Positions 1-8,651 of a DNA stretch of 64,000 bases are shown piece by piece (the stretch's first letter is position 1; every line of letters starts with the position of its first letter). The DNA is from Candidatus Comchoanobacter bicostacola (GTDB taxonomy: Bacteria > Pseudomonadota > Gammaproteobacteria > Comchoanobacterales > Comchoanobacteraceae). The DNA is taken from contig NZ_CP092900.1 of assembly GCF_024172705.1 (NCBI RefSeq), positions 800,119-864,118 of the forward strand, in the 5' to 3' direction. Under the pieces are notes generated by a model. That model ran no database searches and was not told the DNA's origin. It was given only the letters and a program-made list of their open reading frames with translations. Position numbers and translations under genes: made by a program.

Positions 1-17
1 CTTCTAGTAAATATGGC

Positions 18-629
18 TTAGTCGATTTCATCATCTTCACGAATGGTGCATTCTTGATCGGTAAGACTTGCTTGGAACGAGTTACGAGAGAAGACTCTTT
101 TGCAATACTCATGAATTGAAACAGCTTCTTTAGGAATCTCAATACCATACCTAGGCATCCTCCATAATACCGGGACGATTGAACAATCTACAAGTGAGAA
201 CTCTGTACTCACAAAATAATCCATCTCAGAAAAAATTGGCTCTAGCTTTAGTAGTGAGCCCCTAATCTTCTTTCTAGCAGCTTCATTATCTGGATTATCT
301 TCTAGCTGTTTAACTAGTGAATACCAATCGGTCTCAATTCTATTCATCATCAAACGAGATTTCGCCTTAGAAATAGGATAAACCGGTAATAGAGGTGGAT
401 GAGGAAAACGCTCATCTAGATATTCCATTATGATTGATGAATGATTTAACACCAAATCACGGTCCACTAACGTAGGCAGCGTTCCATACGGGTTTATCTG
501 CAAAAATTCTTCTGATGGTTGTTCTGGATCAACAAGTATTACTTTAGAAGTAACCGCTTTCTCACACAAAACCATGCGTACACGATGACTATAAATACAA
601 TCTGGATGTGAATAGAGTATCATATGCAA
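18..629 (-). CDS. sspA: Stringent starvation protein A (SspA)
   Basis: 203 aa with a glutathione S-transferase-like fold. The thioredoxin-like N-terminal half (about residues 1-80) has SHPDCIYSHRVRMVL near the start and the NPYGTLPTLVDRD and NHSSIIMEYLDERFPHPPLLP stretches typical of SspA; an alpha-helical half follows. SspA is an RNA-polymerase-associated stress regulator without known GST catalysis. It lies 11 nt downstream of rpsI in the order rplM-rpsI-sspA, which is the usual gammaproteobacterial context and supports the call. The sequence starts M-H-M, so translation may begin at either Met. sspB, often the next gene, would lie outside the window. Confidence 0.9.
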   Translation of the reverse strand: MHMILYSHPDCIYSHRVRMVLCEKAVTSKVILVDPEQPSEEFLQINPYGTLPTLVDRDLVLNHSSIIMEYLDERFPHPPLLPVYPISKAKSRLMMNRIETDWYSLVKQLEDNPDNEAARKKIRGSLLKLEPIFSEMDYFVSTEFSLVDCSIVPVLWRMPRYGIEIPKEAVSIHEYCKRVFSRNSFQASLTDQECTIREDDEID

Positions 630-640
630 AGAATAACCAA

Positions 641-1129
641 TTAACGCTTAGAGTACTGTTCTTTCTTACGAGCTTTACGGAATCCGAACTTCTTACGCTC
701 TACACACCTTGGGTTTCTAGTTAATAGCTTCAAAGACTTAAGCTCTGAACGCCACTTAAGATTATCATTTGCGCCCTGTCCTTCAGAACCTGACTCGGCG
801 TCTTCATCTTTGCTTGCACCAATTTGGATCAGAGACTTTTCATGAGCACAGAGTGCCCTAGCTATAGCTAAGCTAATCGCATCAGCCTGGCCGTTAACAC
901 CGCCACCATGGACTCTAACTGATATATCAAATTCTTTTGTATCTAGCACTTTCATAGGACGCGTAGCAATTGCTGGATATATCGTTGTTTCACCAAAATA
1001 GTCTACTAGCTTTTTACCGTTAACAACTACATTCCCTTTACCTGAAGTCATTGTTAATCTAGCGACCGAAGACTTTCTTCTACCCAATGAATGGATTTTA
1101 ACTGTTGATTTCTTTTTAGCTGCTGACAT
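641..1129 (-). CDS. rpsI: 30S ribosomal protein S9 with an acidic insertion
   Basis: The S9 core is clear: SLGRRKSSVARL near the N-terminus, HGGGVNGQADAISLAIARAL in the middle, and the tail ERKKFGFRKARKKEQYSKR, whose final SKR reaches the P-site tRNA in known ribosomes. The protein is 162 aa against about 130 aa for ordinary bacterial S9. The excess sits at about residues 102-127, between the ARAL helix and the RSELKSLKLLTRNPR segment, and is acidic and Gly/Ser-rich (KDEDAESGSEGQGAND). The frame stays open and the conserved C-terminus resumes, so it looks like a real insertion and not a sequencing error. It is 11 nt downstream of rplM. Confidence 0.97.
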   Translation of the reverse strand: MSAAKKKSTVKIHSLGRRKSSVARLTMTSGKGNVVVNGKKLVDYFGETTIYPAIATRPMKVLDTKEFDISVRVHGGGVNGQADAISLAIARALCAHEKSLIQIGASKDEDAESGSEGQGANDNLKWRSELKSLKLLTRNPRCVERKKFGFRKARKKEQYSKR

Positions 1130-1140
1130 TTACGCTCACC

Positions 1141-1572
1141 TTAATCTATTTCAACTTGCTCTGGGTTTTGAGCAGCATGTGCATGCTCACTACCTGGGAA
1201 CACTCTTAACTTAGTCAATAAATGTGCACCATGTTTATTCTTGGGCAACATTCTTTGTACTGACTTTAAAATCACCTGATCAGACTTATTTTTGATTCTG
1301 TCTGCAACAGCTTCTTCTTTAATCCCACCTGGGTAACCTGTATGCCAGTAAAACTTTTTATCTTTACTGGTACAAACTACTTTGTCTGCATTGATGACAA
1401 CTACATGAACACCTAAGTCAACGCCTGGCGTAAACCTAGGGTTGTCTTTACCCATTAGCATGGTAGCAATCTGGGTTGAAGCTCTTCCTAATACTTTTTT
1501 ATTTAAATCAACAAGCACCCATTTAGCTGGGACATCACTTGTTTTTGCATGATAAGTTCTTAAGTTACTCAT
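1141..1572 (-). CDS. rplM: 50S ribosomal protein L13
   Basis: 143 aa, the normal L13 length. Recognised by KWVLVDLNKKVLGRASTQIA near the N-terminus, the GVDLGVHVVVINADKV stretch and the FYWHTGYPGG motif. It is the first gene of rplM-rpsI-sspA. The ATG has a good ribosome binding site (AAGGTG, 7 nt upstream). L13 is an early-assembly large-subunit protein that binds 23S rRNA. Confidence 0.97.
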   Translation of the reverse strand: MSNLRTYHAKTSDVPAKWVLVDLNKKVLGRASTQIATMLMGKDNPRFTPGVDLGVHVVVINADKVVCTSKDKKFYWHTGYPGGIKEEAVADRIKNKSDQVILKSVQRMLPKNKHGAHLLTKLRVFPGSEHAHAAQNPEQVEID

Positions 1573-1620
1573 TTAAAACACCTTCTAAATAACAATATGT
1601 CATATTCTTAATAGGCCTAT

Positions 1621-1647
1621 ACTATACGAGACATCCCCTACTTACAA
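1621..1647 (-). promoter_or_regulatory. Candidate rplM promoter
   Basis: On the minus strand TTGTAA is followed after 15 nt by TATAGT, about 50 nt upstream of the rplM start. The spacing is shorter than the ideal 17 nt, so the -10 element is more convincing than the -35. It is the only promoter-like sequence I see in the 148-nt gap between rplM and the 178-aa gene upstream. Confidence 0.35.
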
Positions 1648-1720
1648 GCAATTTTTGAAAAATATCACAAAAAATAATGAACTGTCACACAAAAGACCAT
1701 TCCTTCTTTAGAGCCAACCC

Positions 1721-2257
1721 TTATTTAGAGGTACCACCTTCAATTAATGTACCCATATTTTCAACTTCAGCGGCTTGTACTGAACTCTCTGCAGGCGCTT
1801 TAAGCAAATGCATCGCTTGAGCCAGTTTACGCTTATCTTCTTTAGTTGCCTTATATCCTGTTAACTTATTATCAACTGCACTTAAATAAGCCCAAGTTGA
1901 CCATGTTGCCAGAGGGCTTCCGTCTTTAAATTTAAAATTTGTCCAGCCTTTATCTTTCAAAAATTCGACTAACTCAATAGATGAGCTCAATGTTTGCACA
2001 GACAATACTTCATTAGACACATAAGCCTTTTCGTTAAGGCCCCTACTCATCTTAACAACAGCCGGATCTTTACCCTGTGGTGGGTAATATGCAATCATCC
2101 AGCCACTTCCTGTTTCAAAATAGGCAGGATTCCCTAAATCACCGGTATTAATCTCTCCTTTTAACCCTTTATTAACTGGTTTATTCTCTAGCTCAATATA
2201 ACCAAAATTATCAAGCAACATATTTACTATGTTTGAATCACCCTGTTTTGAAGCCAT
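1721..2257 (-). CDS. Hypothetical protein, 178 aa
   Basis: Not recognised. The ATG has a strong AGGAG site 8 nt upstream, so it is probably a real gene. No signal peptide or membrane segment is seen; the protein looks soluble and globular, with aromatic-rich stretches (SGWMIAYYPPQGKDP, WSTWAYLSA). The last 30 residues are less ordered and rich in Ala, Glu, Gly and Ser. It lies alone between the ribosomal protein operon and a 703-aa orphan on the same strand. In a Dot/Icm organism an orphan of this kind can be an effector, but the sequence shows nothing specific. Confidence 0.6.
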   Translation of the reverse strand: MASKQGDSNIVNMLLDNFGYIELENKPVNKGLKGEINTGDLGNPAYFETGSGWMIAYYPPQGKDPAVVKMSRGLNEKAYVSNEVLSVQTLSSSIELVEFLKDKGWTNFKFKDGSPLATWSTWAYLSAVDNKLTGYKATKEDKRKLAQAMHLLKAPAESSVQAAEVENMGTLIEGGTSK

Positions 2258-2378
2258 TGTTTAAATCTCCTGATCTCTTAAGATAATCATAACAAATTTA
2301 TTATTAGACATCACTAGAAACTGCAAATAGCTAAAATAGCACATCACACTTGAGTATTACTGATTAAAAATAATCTAA

Positions 2379-4490
2379 TTATCTTTTAATGGCCCGATAG
2401 AAATCACTAACCAGTTCACGCTGAGTTTCTGTTAAATTTTCAGATTCATAGCACGCCTGTATCCTATCTCCACGGGCTATCCAACTAGACTTTACGGCAG
2501 CAGAATCTGCACATGAATACGCATGCACAAAACATAACTCCATCGCATCCACAACTATACGTGGCGAAATAGGATATGATTTTTGAAAACCAGATACTAC
2601 TATCGATTGGTAATAGCTATGTAACCTATCAAATGCATTGGACAGCAATGCTTGAGCCTTATTTTTCATAGATAATGCTAGACTCAAAATAACCAACTGT
2701 TTGGAAGACTTCATGGGTGAATTCACAAAAAACACCGCAATATTTTTAACCGATTCTTCAACTAACCCACCAGACTTTTGAGCTAAAATACTATAGTCCT
2801 CAGATCTTATAGCTTTAATTCCCGAAGCTTCACTCCCAAATAATCTAGCACGCCCTCTGAGTATTTTAGCATCTATATCACGCAAACATAAGCCCGACAT
2901 CATCATGAACAATTGTTCATAAGAAAGCATCCGAGCTGACTGCATATCAATCACCGAATCAACCAGCTCGGGTTCAAGTGTAGGTAGGTAATGGCAATAA
3001 CCTAAAGGACTCTTAGCCATTAGAACCGTCATTCTAGCATCATTACCCTTCGGCGCTTTCTCAGCTACTGACTGAAAAACCCAACCCCGCTTATCATAAG
3101 TGCAGATGTATTGTTGGCAACCCTTCAAAAAGTATTTTGCAAGCTCTTTATTTACAAACTTATCAAGCATAGGTAAAGAAACAATGATTGAATTAATCAG
3201 CTGCTCCTCACAAAAGCTAACCGATCGAATGAGCAAATAATCGAATAAAGCACATATGCCTGCAAAACATTCCTCACCTATAGACGACTTAACTCCTCTA
3301 ACCTCTGCGAAAAACTGACCAAGCAATATTGCTCCGAAAGACTCATGCATAAAAGCTCTTTCTACCCCACGAAAACACATGAATGTATTCCAATAATCAC
3401 TATGATCACATAAAAAGATTAGTGCATTTCTAAAGTTCAAGCTTTGCTTAATACGCTTTCTTGAAAATGACGCTTCCCCTAGAACAAACGCACGTATCAA
3501 TCGCTTAGCCCCAACCCGGCACCAGTAATATTTCACTTTATCCACGGTGGTAACGTTATCTTTATTATAACCAAACATTGCATCTACTAACATCGATACC
3601 TCAAACTCAGCAAAACATTTGGACTGCTTATTAACAAAGTCTCTTACTACTTTCAGATCAGCGTTATCGGCCTTAAAGCTACTAATCTGCAATGAAAGCA
3701 ATTGATCTTTTGCACCCTCATAAAGCTTGTGCCTTGCTTCATTAACAGCACAGGATTTTCGTATCGCCTTAGCTAAAATATCTACATCTTTATTGATCTT
3801 ATCTCTAGCAACTGAGCATAGACTAACAGGTGAAGCCTTTACTTCAGTCACTACTGTTTCTGCAGCAGCCCCACCAAGGGTTTCAGCATCCGAAACAACG
3901 TCGGTTGCAGACGGCCCCTCCTCAACGATGGAGCTTACTGTTAGTAACTCCTGAATATTACGATTAAATAGCTCAATCCTGGGGTCAGTACTATTAGGAT
4001 TTTGAATGGAATTAAGCTGATCCAAGCACTGAACAACAGCTTGAGCACCAGCTAAACGCTGATCAATCGGCTTTAAATAAAGCGCCTGCTCTAACAACTC
4101 GTAATTCTTCTCCAAACTTTCACAAGCATCAAACCAACCTTGACTGAGATCAACCATAACGGAGCGATAAAATGCTTGCCCCTGTGATAACACACTCGCT
4201 ATATCTAAACCATCAATCGCATCAACTTTTCTATCATTTTCAAACAGATGAACCTCCGCATGATCCATAGACAACTGGTAATACATTCGTACCTTTATAT
4301 TATCCGCTTTAGACAAAACAAGTGTATAATGAACAGGCGCCAACATTTGCGCACTACGCGCATAAAACTTATCAACCCTCAAATGCTCATCATCAGAACC
4401 AATTAATATATATTTTTCTTTTTTTAAAACACGATACCCATTAAAAACACCCTGAAGCGTTAGTGCATAATTGTATAAACCACTTTCCAC
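2379..4490 (-). CDS. Large hypothetical protein, 703 aa
   Basis: Not recognised. A long intact frame starts at GTG, with AGG about 7 nt upstream (AGGTCTAATCGTG). No signal peptide and no clear membrane segment. The first 200 residues look compact and mixed alpha/beta. A Ser/Ala/Glu/Val-rich linker follows at about residues 195-225 (EEGPSATDVVSDAETLGGAA), then a long mostly helical region with many scattered cysteines. A linker joining two domains plus the lack of recognisable homology fits a lineage-specific effector or cytosolic orphan; this is inference only. A 113-nt AT-rich gap upstream separates it from the next gene. Confidence 0.6.
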   Translation of the reverse strand: MESGLYNYALTLQGVFNGYRVLKKEKYILIGSDDEHLRVDKFYARSAQMLAPVHYTLVLSKADNIKVRMYYQLSMDHAEVHLFENDRKVDAIDGLDIASVLSQGQAFYRSVMVDLSQGWFDACESLEKNYELLEQALYLKPIDQRLAGAQAVVQCLDQLNSIQNPNSTDPRIELFNRNIQELLTVSSIVEEGPSATDVVSDAETLGGAAAETVVTEVKASPVSLCSVARDKINKDVDILAKAIRKSCAVNEARHKLYEGAKDQLLSLQISSFKADNADLKVVRDFVNKQSKCFAEFEVSMLVDAMFGYNKDNVTTVDKVKYYWCRVGAKRLIRAFVLGEASFSRKRIKQSLNFRNALIFLCDHSDYWNTFMCFRGVERAFMHESFGAILLGQFFAEVRGVKSSIGEECFAGICALFDYLLIRSVSFCEEQLINSIIVSLPMLDKFVNKELAKYFLKGCQQYICTYDKRGWVFQSVAEKAPKGNDARMTVLMAKSPLGYCHYLPTLEPELVDSVIDMQSARMLSYEQLFMMMSGLCLRDIDAKILRGRARLFGSEASGIKAIRSEDYSILAQKSGGLVEESVKNIAVFFVNSPMKSSKQLVILSLALSMKNKAQALLSNAFDRLHSYYQSIVVSGFQKSYPISPRIVVDAMELCFVHAYSCADSAAVKSSWIARGDRIQACYESENLTETQRELVSDFYRAIKR

Positions 4491-4604
4491 GATTAGACCT
4501 TTCTTATTTTAGTTATCTAAAAATAACACATTGAAATTAAAATTTACACAAAAAAACATAGTTAAGAACCGTAATTACCCAACCAAGAACCTTAGCACGC
4601 CCTA

Positions 4605-5198
4605 TTATTTATCATGATTAAAATTAACAAACTGACTTTCTAACACACTCGATTGATTGGCCTGACGCACTAAGTGTCCCACCCAGAGGTTTGGGTCCTT
4701 ACTATACCTAACCATCCAGGCTGGCGCAGATGAATGTAAATTATGCTGAGCAAACACACCTGCCCACCCATTTAGAAACCCTTGAAACACACCCCCTACC
4801 TGTTCTATTCGCATCGCACCGAGCGCAGGGCTCATAAAACAGCGCGCATCGATCACAATGATCTGCTTAACCGATGGAACACTTGCAACCTGGGAGATCA
4901 ACTCTTGTACATTATCACACCAAAAACAGGGGAAAAATATAACAACAGTCTCTTTTGAGGCTTGTAACACTGATTGGCGGCGATACTGCCAGCCCCTGTA
5001 CCAAGCCAAGTGAGGTTCATACACATGCCGAAATGGCCTCAACCCCACCAAGGACGGCGCCATAAAATAAAAAGACTGATTACCCGCTGTTAACGCTAAA
5101 TAATCTGAAACCCAGGCCCTGAATGCTACACTCAAACCCTTAAACAGGTATTTATGAGGTAAAGCAGCAGAGTGATTTGTAAACTCAACACCATTCAA
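4605..5198 (-). CDS. Hypothetical protein, 197 aa (TTG start)
   Basis: Not recognised. The longest frame runs back to 5288, but that would overlap the start of the divergent ygfZ-like gene. A TTG at 5198 has AGGTG 7 nt upstream and gives a protein beginning M-N-G-V-E-F-T-N-H, so I prefer it. The protein has aromatic-rich segments (HLAWYRGWQYRRQ, FFPCFWCDN) and a beta-alpha pattern around KQIIVIDARCFMSP. With the TTG start no N-terminal signal is evident. It is convergent with nothing and divergent from ygfZ, with 78 nt between the two start codons. Confidence 0.5.
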   Translation of the reverse strand: MNGVEFTNHSAALPHKYLFKGLSVAFRAWVSDYLALTAGNQSFYFMAPSLVGLRPFRHVYEPHLAWYRGWQYRRQSVLQASKETVVIFFPCFWCDNVQELISQVASVPSVKQIIVIDARCFMSPALGAMRIEQVGGVFQGFLNGWAGVFAQHNLHSSAPAWMVRYSKDPNLWVGHLVRQANQSSVLESQFVNFNHDK

Positions 5199-5276
5199 GA
5201 TAAAGCACCTTTTATAAAACTTGATTTTAATAGCATACAAACTAAAATAAAAAAACGAAACACCTATAAACATATT

Positions 5277-5861
5277 ATGCTCAGCCAAATCACTATTTCA
5301 GAAGGGTTTGATACGATACAACGCATCATCACTCAAGACATCAATACCCCATCACCCGTCATTAGCTGTATTTGTAACCACCAAGGTAAAGTAACACAAC
5401 GCTTTTGGTTATCTCGGAAAAAAACACAACTCGTCTTATGGATTGAAGAAGAAAGCCAAGAGCAACTCCTGAATGCACTCAAACACTACGACATACAGGA
5501 AACATTAAAAATTCAAGATATCAAGTGCGTATCTCACCAAAGCACAGAAATAATCTCTGAAGAAAACTGGCCCATAACATTAATCAAAAATAAGATAATT
5601 ACAATAACTCCAGAACTTATCAACCAACATACACCCTTCGCTCTCGGGTTAATTGAGCATAACGCCATCTGTTTTGAAAAAGGGTGCTTCATTGGTCACG
5701 AGCCTATTGCTCGTGTTAAGTATAGAGGGAAAAGCAAAAAATCGCTAACCTACACACAATCAAAAGAACTTCCCAGCACAGCTGTTAATTGTTACCATGA
5801 TGGTGAAAACTACCATTCATTATCGATTACTCTGAATCAGAAGGCTCCACATGCTCTTTAG
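5277..5861 (+). CDS. ygfZ: YgfZ/GcvT-like folate-binding protein
   Basis: 194 aa from the ATG at 5277. The C-terminal part carries KGCFIGHEPIARVKYRGKS, a clear version of the YgfZ signature K-G-C-[YF]-x-G-Q-E with His in place of Gln. The Cys of this motif is essential in E. coli YgfZ. The N-terminal stretch (ISEGFDTIQRIITQDI, then CNHQGKVTQRFWLS) matches the beginning of YgfZ. YgfZ helps make or repair certain Fe-S enzymes using tetrahydrofolate. The protein is short compared with about 325 aa in E. coli, and its middle and C-terminal domains look reduced. Its 3' end overlaps the end of convergent lysS by 35 nt. An upstream in-frame ATG at 5172 is unlikely because its extension does not look like YgfZ. 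Confidence 0.75.
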   Translation: MLSQITISEGFDTIQRIITQDINTPSPVISCICNHQGKVTQRFWLSRKKTQLVLWIEEESQEQLLNALKHYDIQETLKIQDIKCVSHQSTEIISEENWPITLIKNKIITITPELINQHTPFALGLIEHNAICFEKGCFIGHEPIARVKYRGKSKKSLTYTQSKELPSTAVNCYHDGENYHSLSITLNQKAPHAL

Positions 5862-7320
5862 GACGTAATGTCGGAAACATAATAACATCCCGAATCGATG
5901 TACACCCAGTCAAGATCATTGCTAATCGGTCTATACCAATCCCCTGACCAGCAGTAGGTGGCAAACCATGCTCTAAGGCAACGATATAGTCATCATCAAA
6001 ATACATCGCCTCATGATCCCCTGATTGCTTTTTAGATACTTGCTCCTTAAAACGCTCAGCTTGAATACTTGGATCATTTAACTCTGAGAACCCATTAGCA
6101 ATCTCTTGACCCGCAATAAACAATTCAAAACGATCTGCATATTTAGGATCCGCATCACTGGGTCTAGCTAATGGCGAAGTCCTAGATGGATACTGCGTAA
6201 TAAAGGTTGGCTGAATCAAAGTTGACTCCACTGTCTCTTCAAACAAATAGAGCTGTAGCTCTTCGATATGCTCTGTCTCAAGCGTTCCAATATCTAATGA
6301 TGCTATATATGATTTCAATGCCCCTATATCTGCTAAATCTTCTTTTGAAAGCTGATCATGTGCCTGTAAAATCGCATCATCCATTCTTAACCTTCGGATT
6401 GGCTGTGTTAAATCAATCAATTGATCATTAAATTCAACCTGACCTGTTGCTAACAGTTCACTTGCAATGACTTTAAACAGCTGCTCTGTTAACACCATTA
6501 AATCTTCATAGTTCGCATACGCCTGGTAAAATTCAAGCATAGTAAACTCAGGGTTATGACGTGTAGACAACCCCTCATTCCTAAAGTTACGATTAATTTC
6601 AAATACACGTTCAAAACCACCGACGACTAAACGCTTAAGAAACAGCTCAGGGGCTATTCTTAAATACAACGGAATATTTAACGCATTATGGTGCGTTTCA
6701 AAGGGCCTAGCTACCGCTCCACCCGGTATGGATTGCATCATTGGTGTTTCAACTTCTAAATAATCCTGACCTACAAAGAAGTCTCGAATAATTTGAATCA
6801 GCTTAATTCTCTTTTTAAATACTGATCGAGATTCTTCATTAGCAATCAGGTCTAGATAACGCTGGCGGTACTTCACCTCTTGATCTACAAGCCCATGAAA
6901 CTTATCGGGCAAGGGTCTAAGTGCTTTTACCAACAGGGTCGTCTCACTAATCCATAACGTTAGCTCACCCATCTTGGTGTAAAAAGCATGCCCTTTAGCA
7001 TAAATAATATCTCCCAGGTCCCAGTCCTTAACCTGACCAAATGCAGCCTCACCCACATCATTCATTCGGAGGTATATCTGCAACTGACCCGATCGATCCT
7101 GCAGTGTAAAAAATGCTGCTTTACCCATCACTCTTGAAGTCATAATACGACCACATACTTCGTATATTCGCCCCTCTACAATCTCTTCTGGACTTGGGTT
7201 CTCTGCTAAAACTTCAGAAAACACATGTGTTGGTTTCAAATGATTAGGGTAAATAGGTCCAGCTTCTGCCAATACAGCTAGCTTTTCTTGCCTGACTTGG
7301 CACTGATCAACATTTGACAT
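5827..7320 (-). CDS. lysS: Lysyl-tRNA synthetase, class II
   Basis: 497 aa, normal for bacterial LysRS. The N-terminal anticodon-binding OB fold covers about residues 50-150 (GRIMTSRVMGKAAFFTLQD). The class II core follows, with motif 2 at FRNEGLSTRHNPEFTMLEF and motif 3 at GIGIDRLAMILTGCTSIRD, ending in FPTLRP. It charges tRNA-Lys. It starts 2 nt after the prfB stop, giving the standard prfB-lysS pair, and the tRNA-Lys gene lies just upstream of prfB on the same strand. Confidence 0.97.
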   Translation of the reverse strand: MSNVDQCQVRQEKLAVLAEAGPIYPNHLKPTHVFSEVLAENPSPEEIVEGRIYEVCGRIMTSRVMGKAAFFTLQDRSGQLQIYLRMNDVGEAAFGQVKDWDLGDIIYAKGHAFYTKMGELTLWISETTLLVKALRPLPDKFHGLVDQEVKYRQRYLDLIANEESRSVFKKRIKLIQIIRDFFVGQDYLEVETPMMQSIPGGAVARPFETHHNALNIPLYLRIAPELFLKRLVVGGFERVFEINRNFRNEGLSTRHNPEFTMLEFYQAYANYEDLMVLTEQLFKVIASELLATGQVEFNDQLIDLTQPIRRLRMDDAILQAHDQLSKEDLADIGALKSYIASLDIGTLETEHIEELQLYLFEETVESTLIQPTFITQYPSRTSPLARPSDADPKYADRFELFIAGQEIANGFSELNDPSIQAERFKEQVSKKQSGDHEAMYFDDDYIVALEHGLPPTAGQGIGIDRLAMILTGCTSIRDVIMFPTLRPKEHVEPSDSE

Positions 7321-7322
7321 AA

Positions 7323-8442
7323 TTACTCCTCATTTTTTGATTGTTGGTTGGCTGCTTGTTGCAAGCTAGCTCTGATAAATGGATCAATTCCCCCATCTAA
7401 CACACTTTGTGTATGGGATACTTCCACCCCAGTTCTTAAATCTTTAATTCTTGACTGATCAAGCACATATGAACGAATTTGCTGCCCCCAAGTTATCTCA
7501 TCTTTTTTGTCTTCTAAAGCTTGTTTTTCTTGGTTCTGCTCATCTAATGCGAGTGAATGCAACTTAGCTTGCAGCTGCTTCATTGCATTAGCCTTATTCT
7601 TGTGTTGAGAACGCTCAGCTTGACACTGAACAACAACGCCACTGGGCAAATGAGTGATTCTAACCGCGGAATCAGTAGTATTAACATGCTGCCCACCCGC
7701 GCCACTTGAGCGATATGTATCGATTCTCAACTCTGATGGATTAATATCAACCGCAACCGTATCATCAATTTCTGGATAAATAAAAATAGAAGCAAATGAT
7801 GTATGCCTTCTATTTCCACTATCAAAAGGTGACTTCCTAACCAAACGATGCACCCCACTTTCAGTTTTTAACCAACCAAATGCGTAAGGCCCTTCAAATA
7901 ATAAGGTAGCACTCCTAATACCTGCAACATCACCCTTCATAATTTGTGTCACACTAACACTAAAACCGTGGGTCTCAGCCCATCGCATATACATCCGCAT
8001 CAACATCTGTGCCCAATCTTGCGCTTCTGTACCCCCTGAACCAGACTGAATATCCATATATGCATAACGCATATCCTGATCACCTGAAAAAAAGCGTTGC
8101 ATTTCCATATCATGCACATCTTTAGCCATTGATTTTACTTCATCCGTCAACTGGCTTTTAGTCTCATCATCTTCCTCAAAAGATAATAACTCCAGGAACT
8201 CATACGCAAGTGCAATACGTTCTTCTAGCTCTTGCAAATTGGATAAAAAATGACTTAACTGTTTATGCTCAGCAGTAGCCTTTTTGATTTTATCAGGGTC
8301 CTTCCACCCCTCAGGATCTTCAATAATTCTTTTACATGCAGCAATTTTTGACTCTATTTGAGGTAAGTCAAAGATACCTCCTGATCTCGAGCAGCGTACG
8401 CTCAGAATCTTTTATGCTGTCTAATAACTCTAAGTTTGTCAT
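7323..8442 (-). CDS. prfB: Peptide chain release factor 2, programmed +1 frameshift
   Basis: RF2 in two frames. Frame 1 starts at the ATG at 8442, encodes 24 residues (MTNLELLDSIKDSERTLLEI then RRYL) and stops at TGA (8370-8368). A +1 shift continues in the main frame with Asp (GAC, 8369-8367) for 348 codons, giving about 372 aa, the normal RF2 length. Family marks are the RF2-type SPF tripeptide in VRKSPFDSGNRRHTSF and the catalytic GGQ in SSGAGGQHVNTTDSAV. The gene is 28 nt downstream of tRNA-Lys and 2 nt upstream of lysS. Autoregulation through the in-frame UGA, which RF2 itself reads, is established for this family. Confidence 0.96.
8367..8382 (-). promoter_or_regulatory. prfB programmed +1 frameshift site
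   Basis: The minus strand reads AGGAGGTATCTTTGAC: a Shine-Dalgarno-like AGGAGG, then the slippery CTT, then the stop TGA followed by C. This is the known RF2 frameshift signal. Both frames match RF2 on either side of the shift. Confidence 0.95.
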
Positions 8443-8470
8443 GTTTAATTTGAAGAATTTAGAAATTGAT

Positions 8471-8543
8471 TGGGTCGTGTGCGACTCGAACGCACGACCA
8501 GCGGATTAAAAGTCCGATGCTCTACCAACTGAGCTAACGACCC
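8471..8543 (-). tRNA. tRNA-Lys (anticodon TTT)
   Basis: Complete 73-nt cloverleaf on the minus strand. The acceptor arm GGGTCGT pairs with ACGACCC and the discriminator is A. The D-arm has AGCTCAGTTGGTAGAGC, the anticodon loop is CTTTTAA with anticodon TTT, and the T-loop is GTTCGAGTC. The genome continues with ATC after the discriminator, so the 3' CCA is not encoded and must be added after transcription. It precedes prfB by 28 nt. Confidence 0.97.
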
Positions 8544-8555
8544 AAATTCAAATGA

Positions 8556-8584
8556 ATTCTACTGATATTTTACCAAAAGATCAA
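8556..8584 (-). promoter_or_regulatory. Promoter of tRNA-Lys (and probably prfB-lysS)
   Basis: Minus strand TTGATC, 17 nt spacer, TAGAAT, with the -10 ending 12 nt before the first tRNA base. No terminator is visible in the 28 nt between the tRNA and prfB, so transcripts from here should enter prfB and lysS. Confidence 0.65.
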
Positions 8585-8651
8585 TTAATTTTGAAAAAAT
8601 ATATCATCTTTTAACTAAGTCCTTTAAAATGGATTGAATGGAGTTACTTGA

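Noticed and set aside
3727..3954. 75-codon plus-strand open frame inside the 703-aa gene
   Set aside because: Antisense to a long intact gene, no ribosome site, Ser/Ala/Thr-rich translation typical of a shadow frame.
5199..5288. Longer start for the 197-aa gene, overlapping ygfZ
   Set aside because: The extension covers the divergent ygfZ start and has no ribosome site, while the TTG at 5198 has AGGTG at 7 nt.
7323..8442. prfB as a broken gene because of its in-frame TGA
   Set aside because: The AGGAGG-TAT-CTT-TGA-C context is the known programmed frameshift; both frames match RF2.
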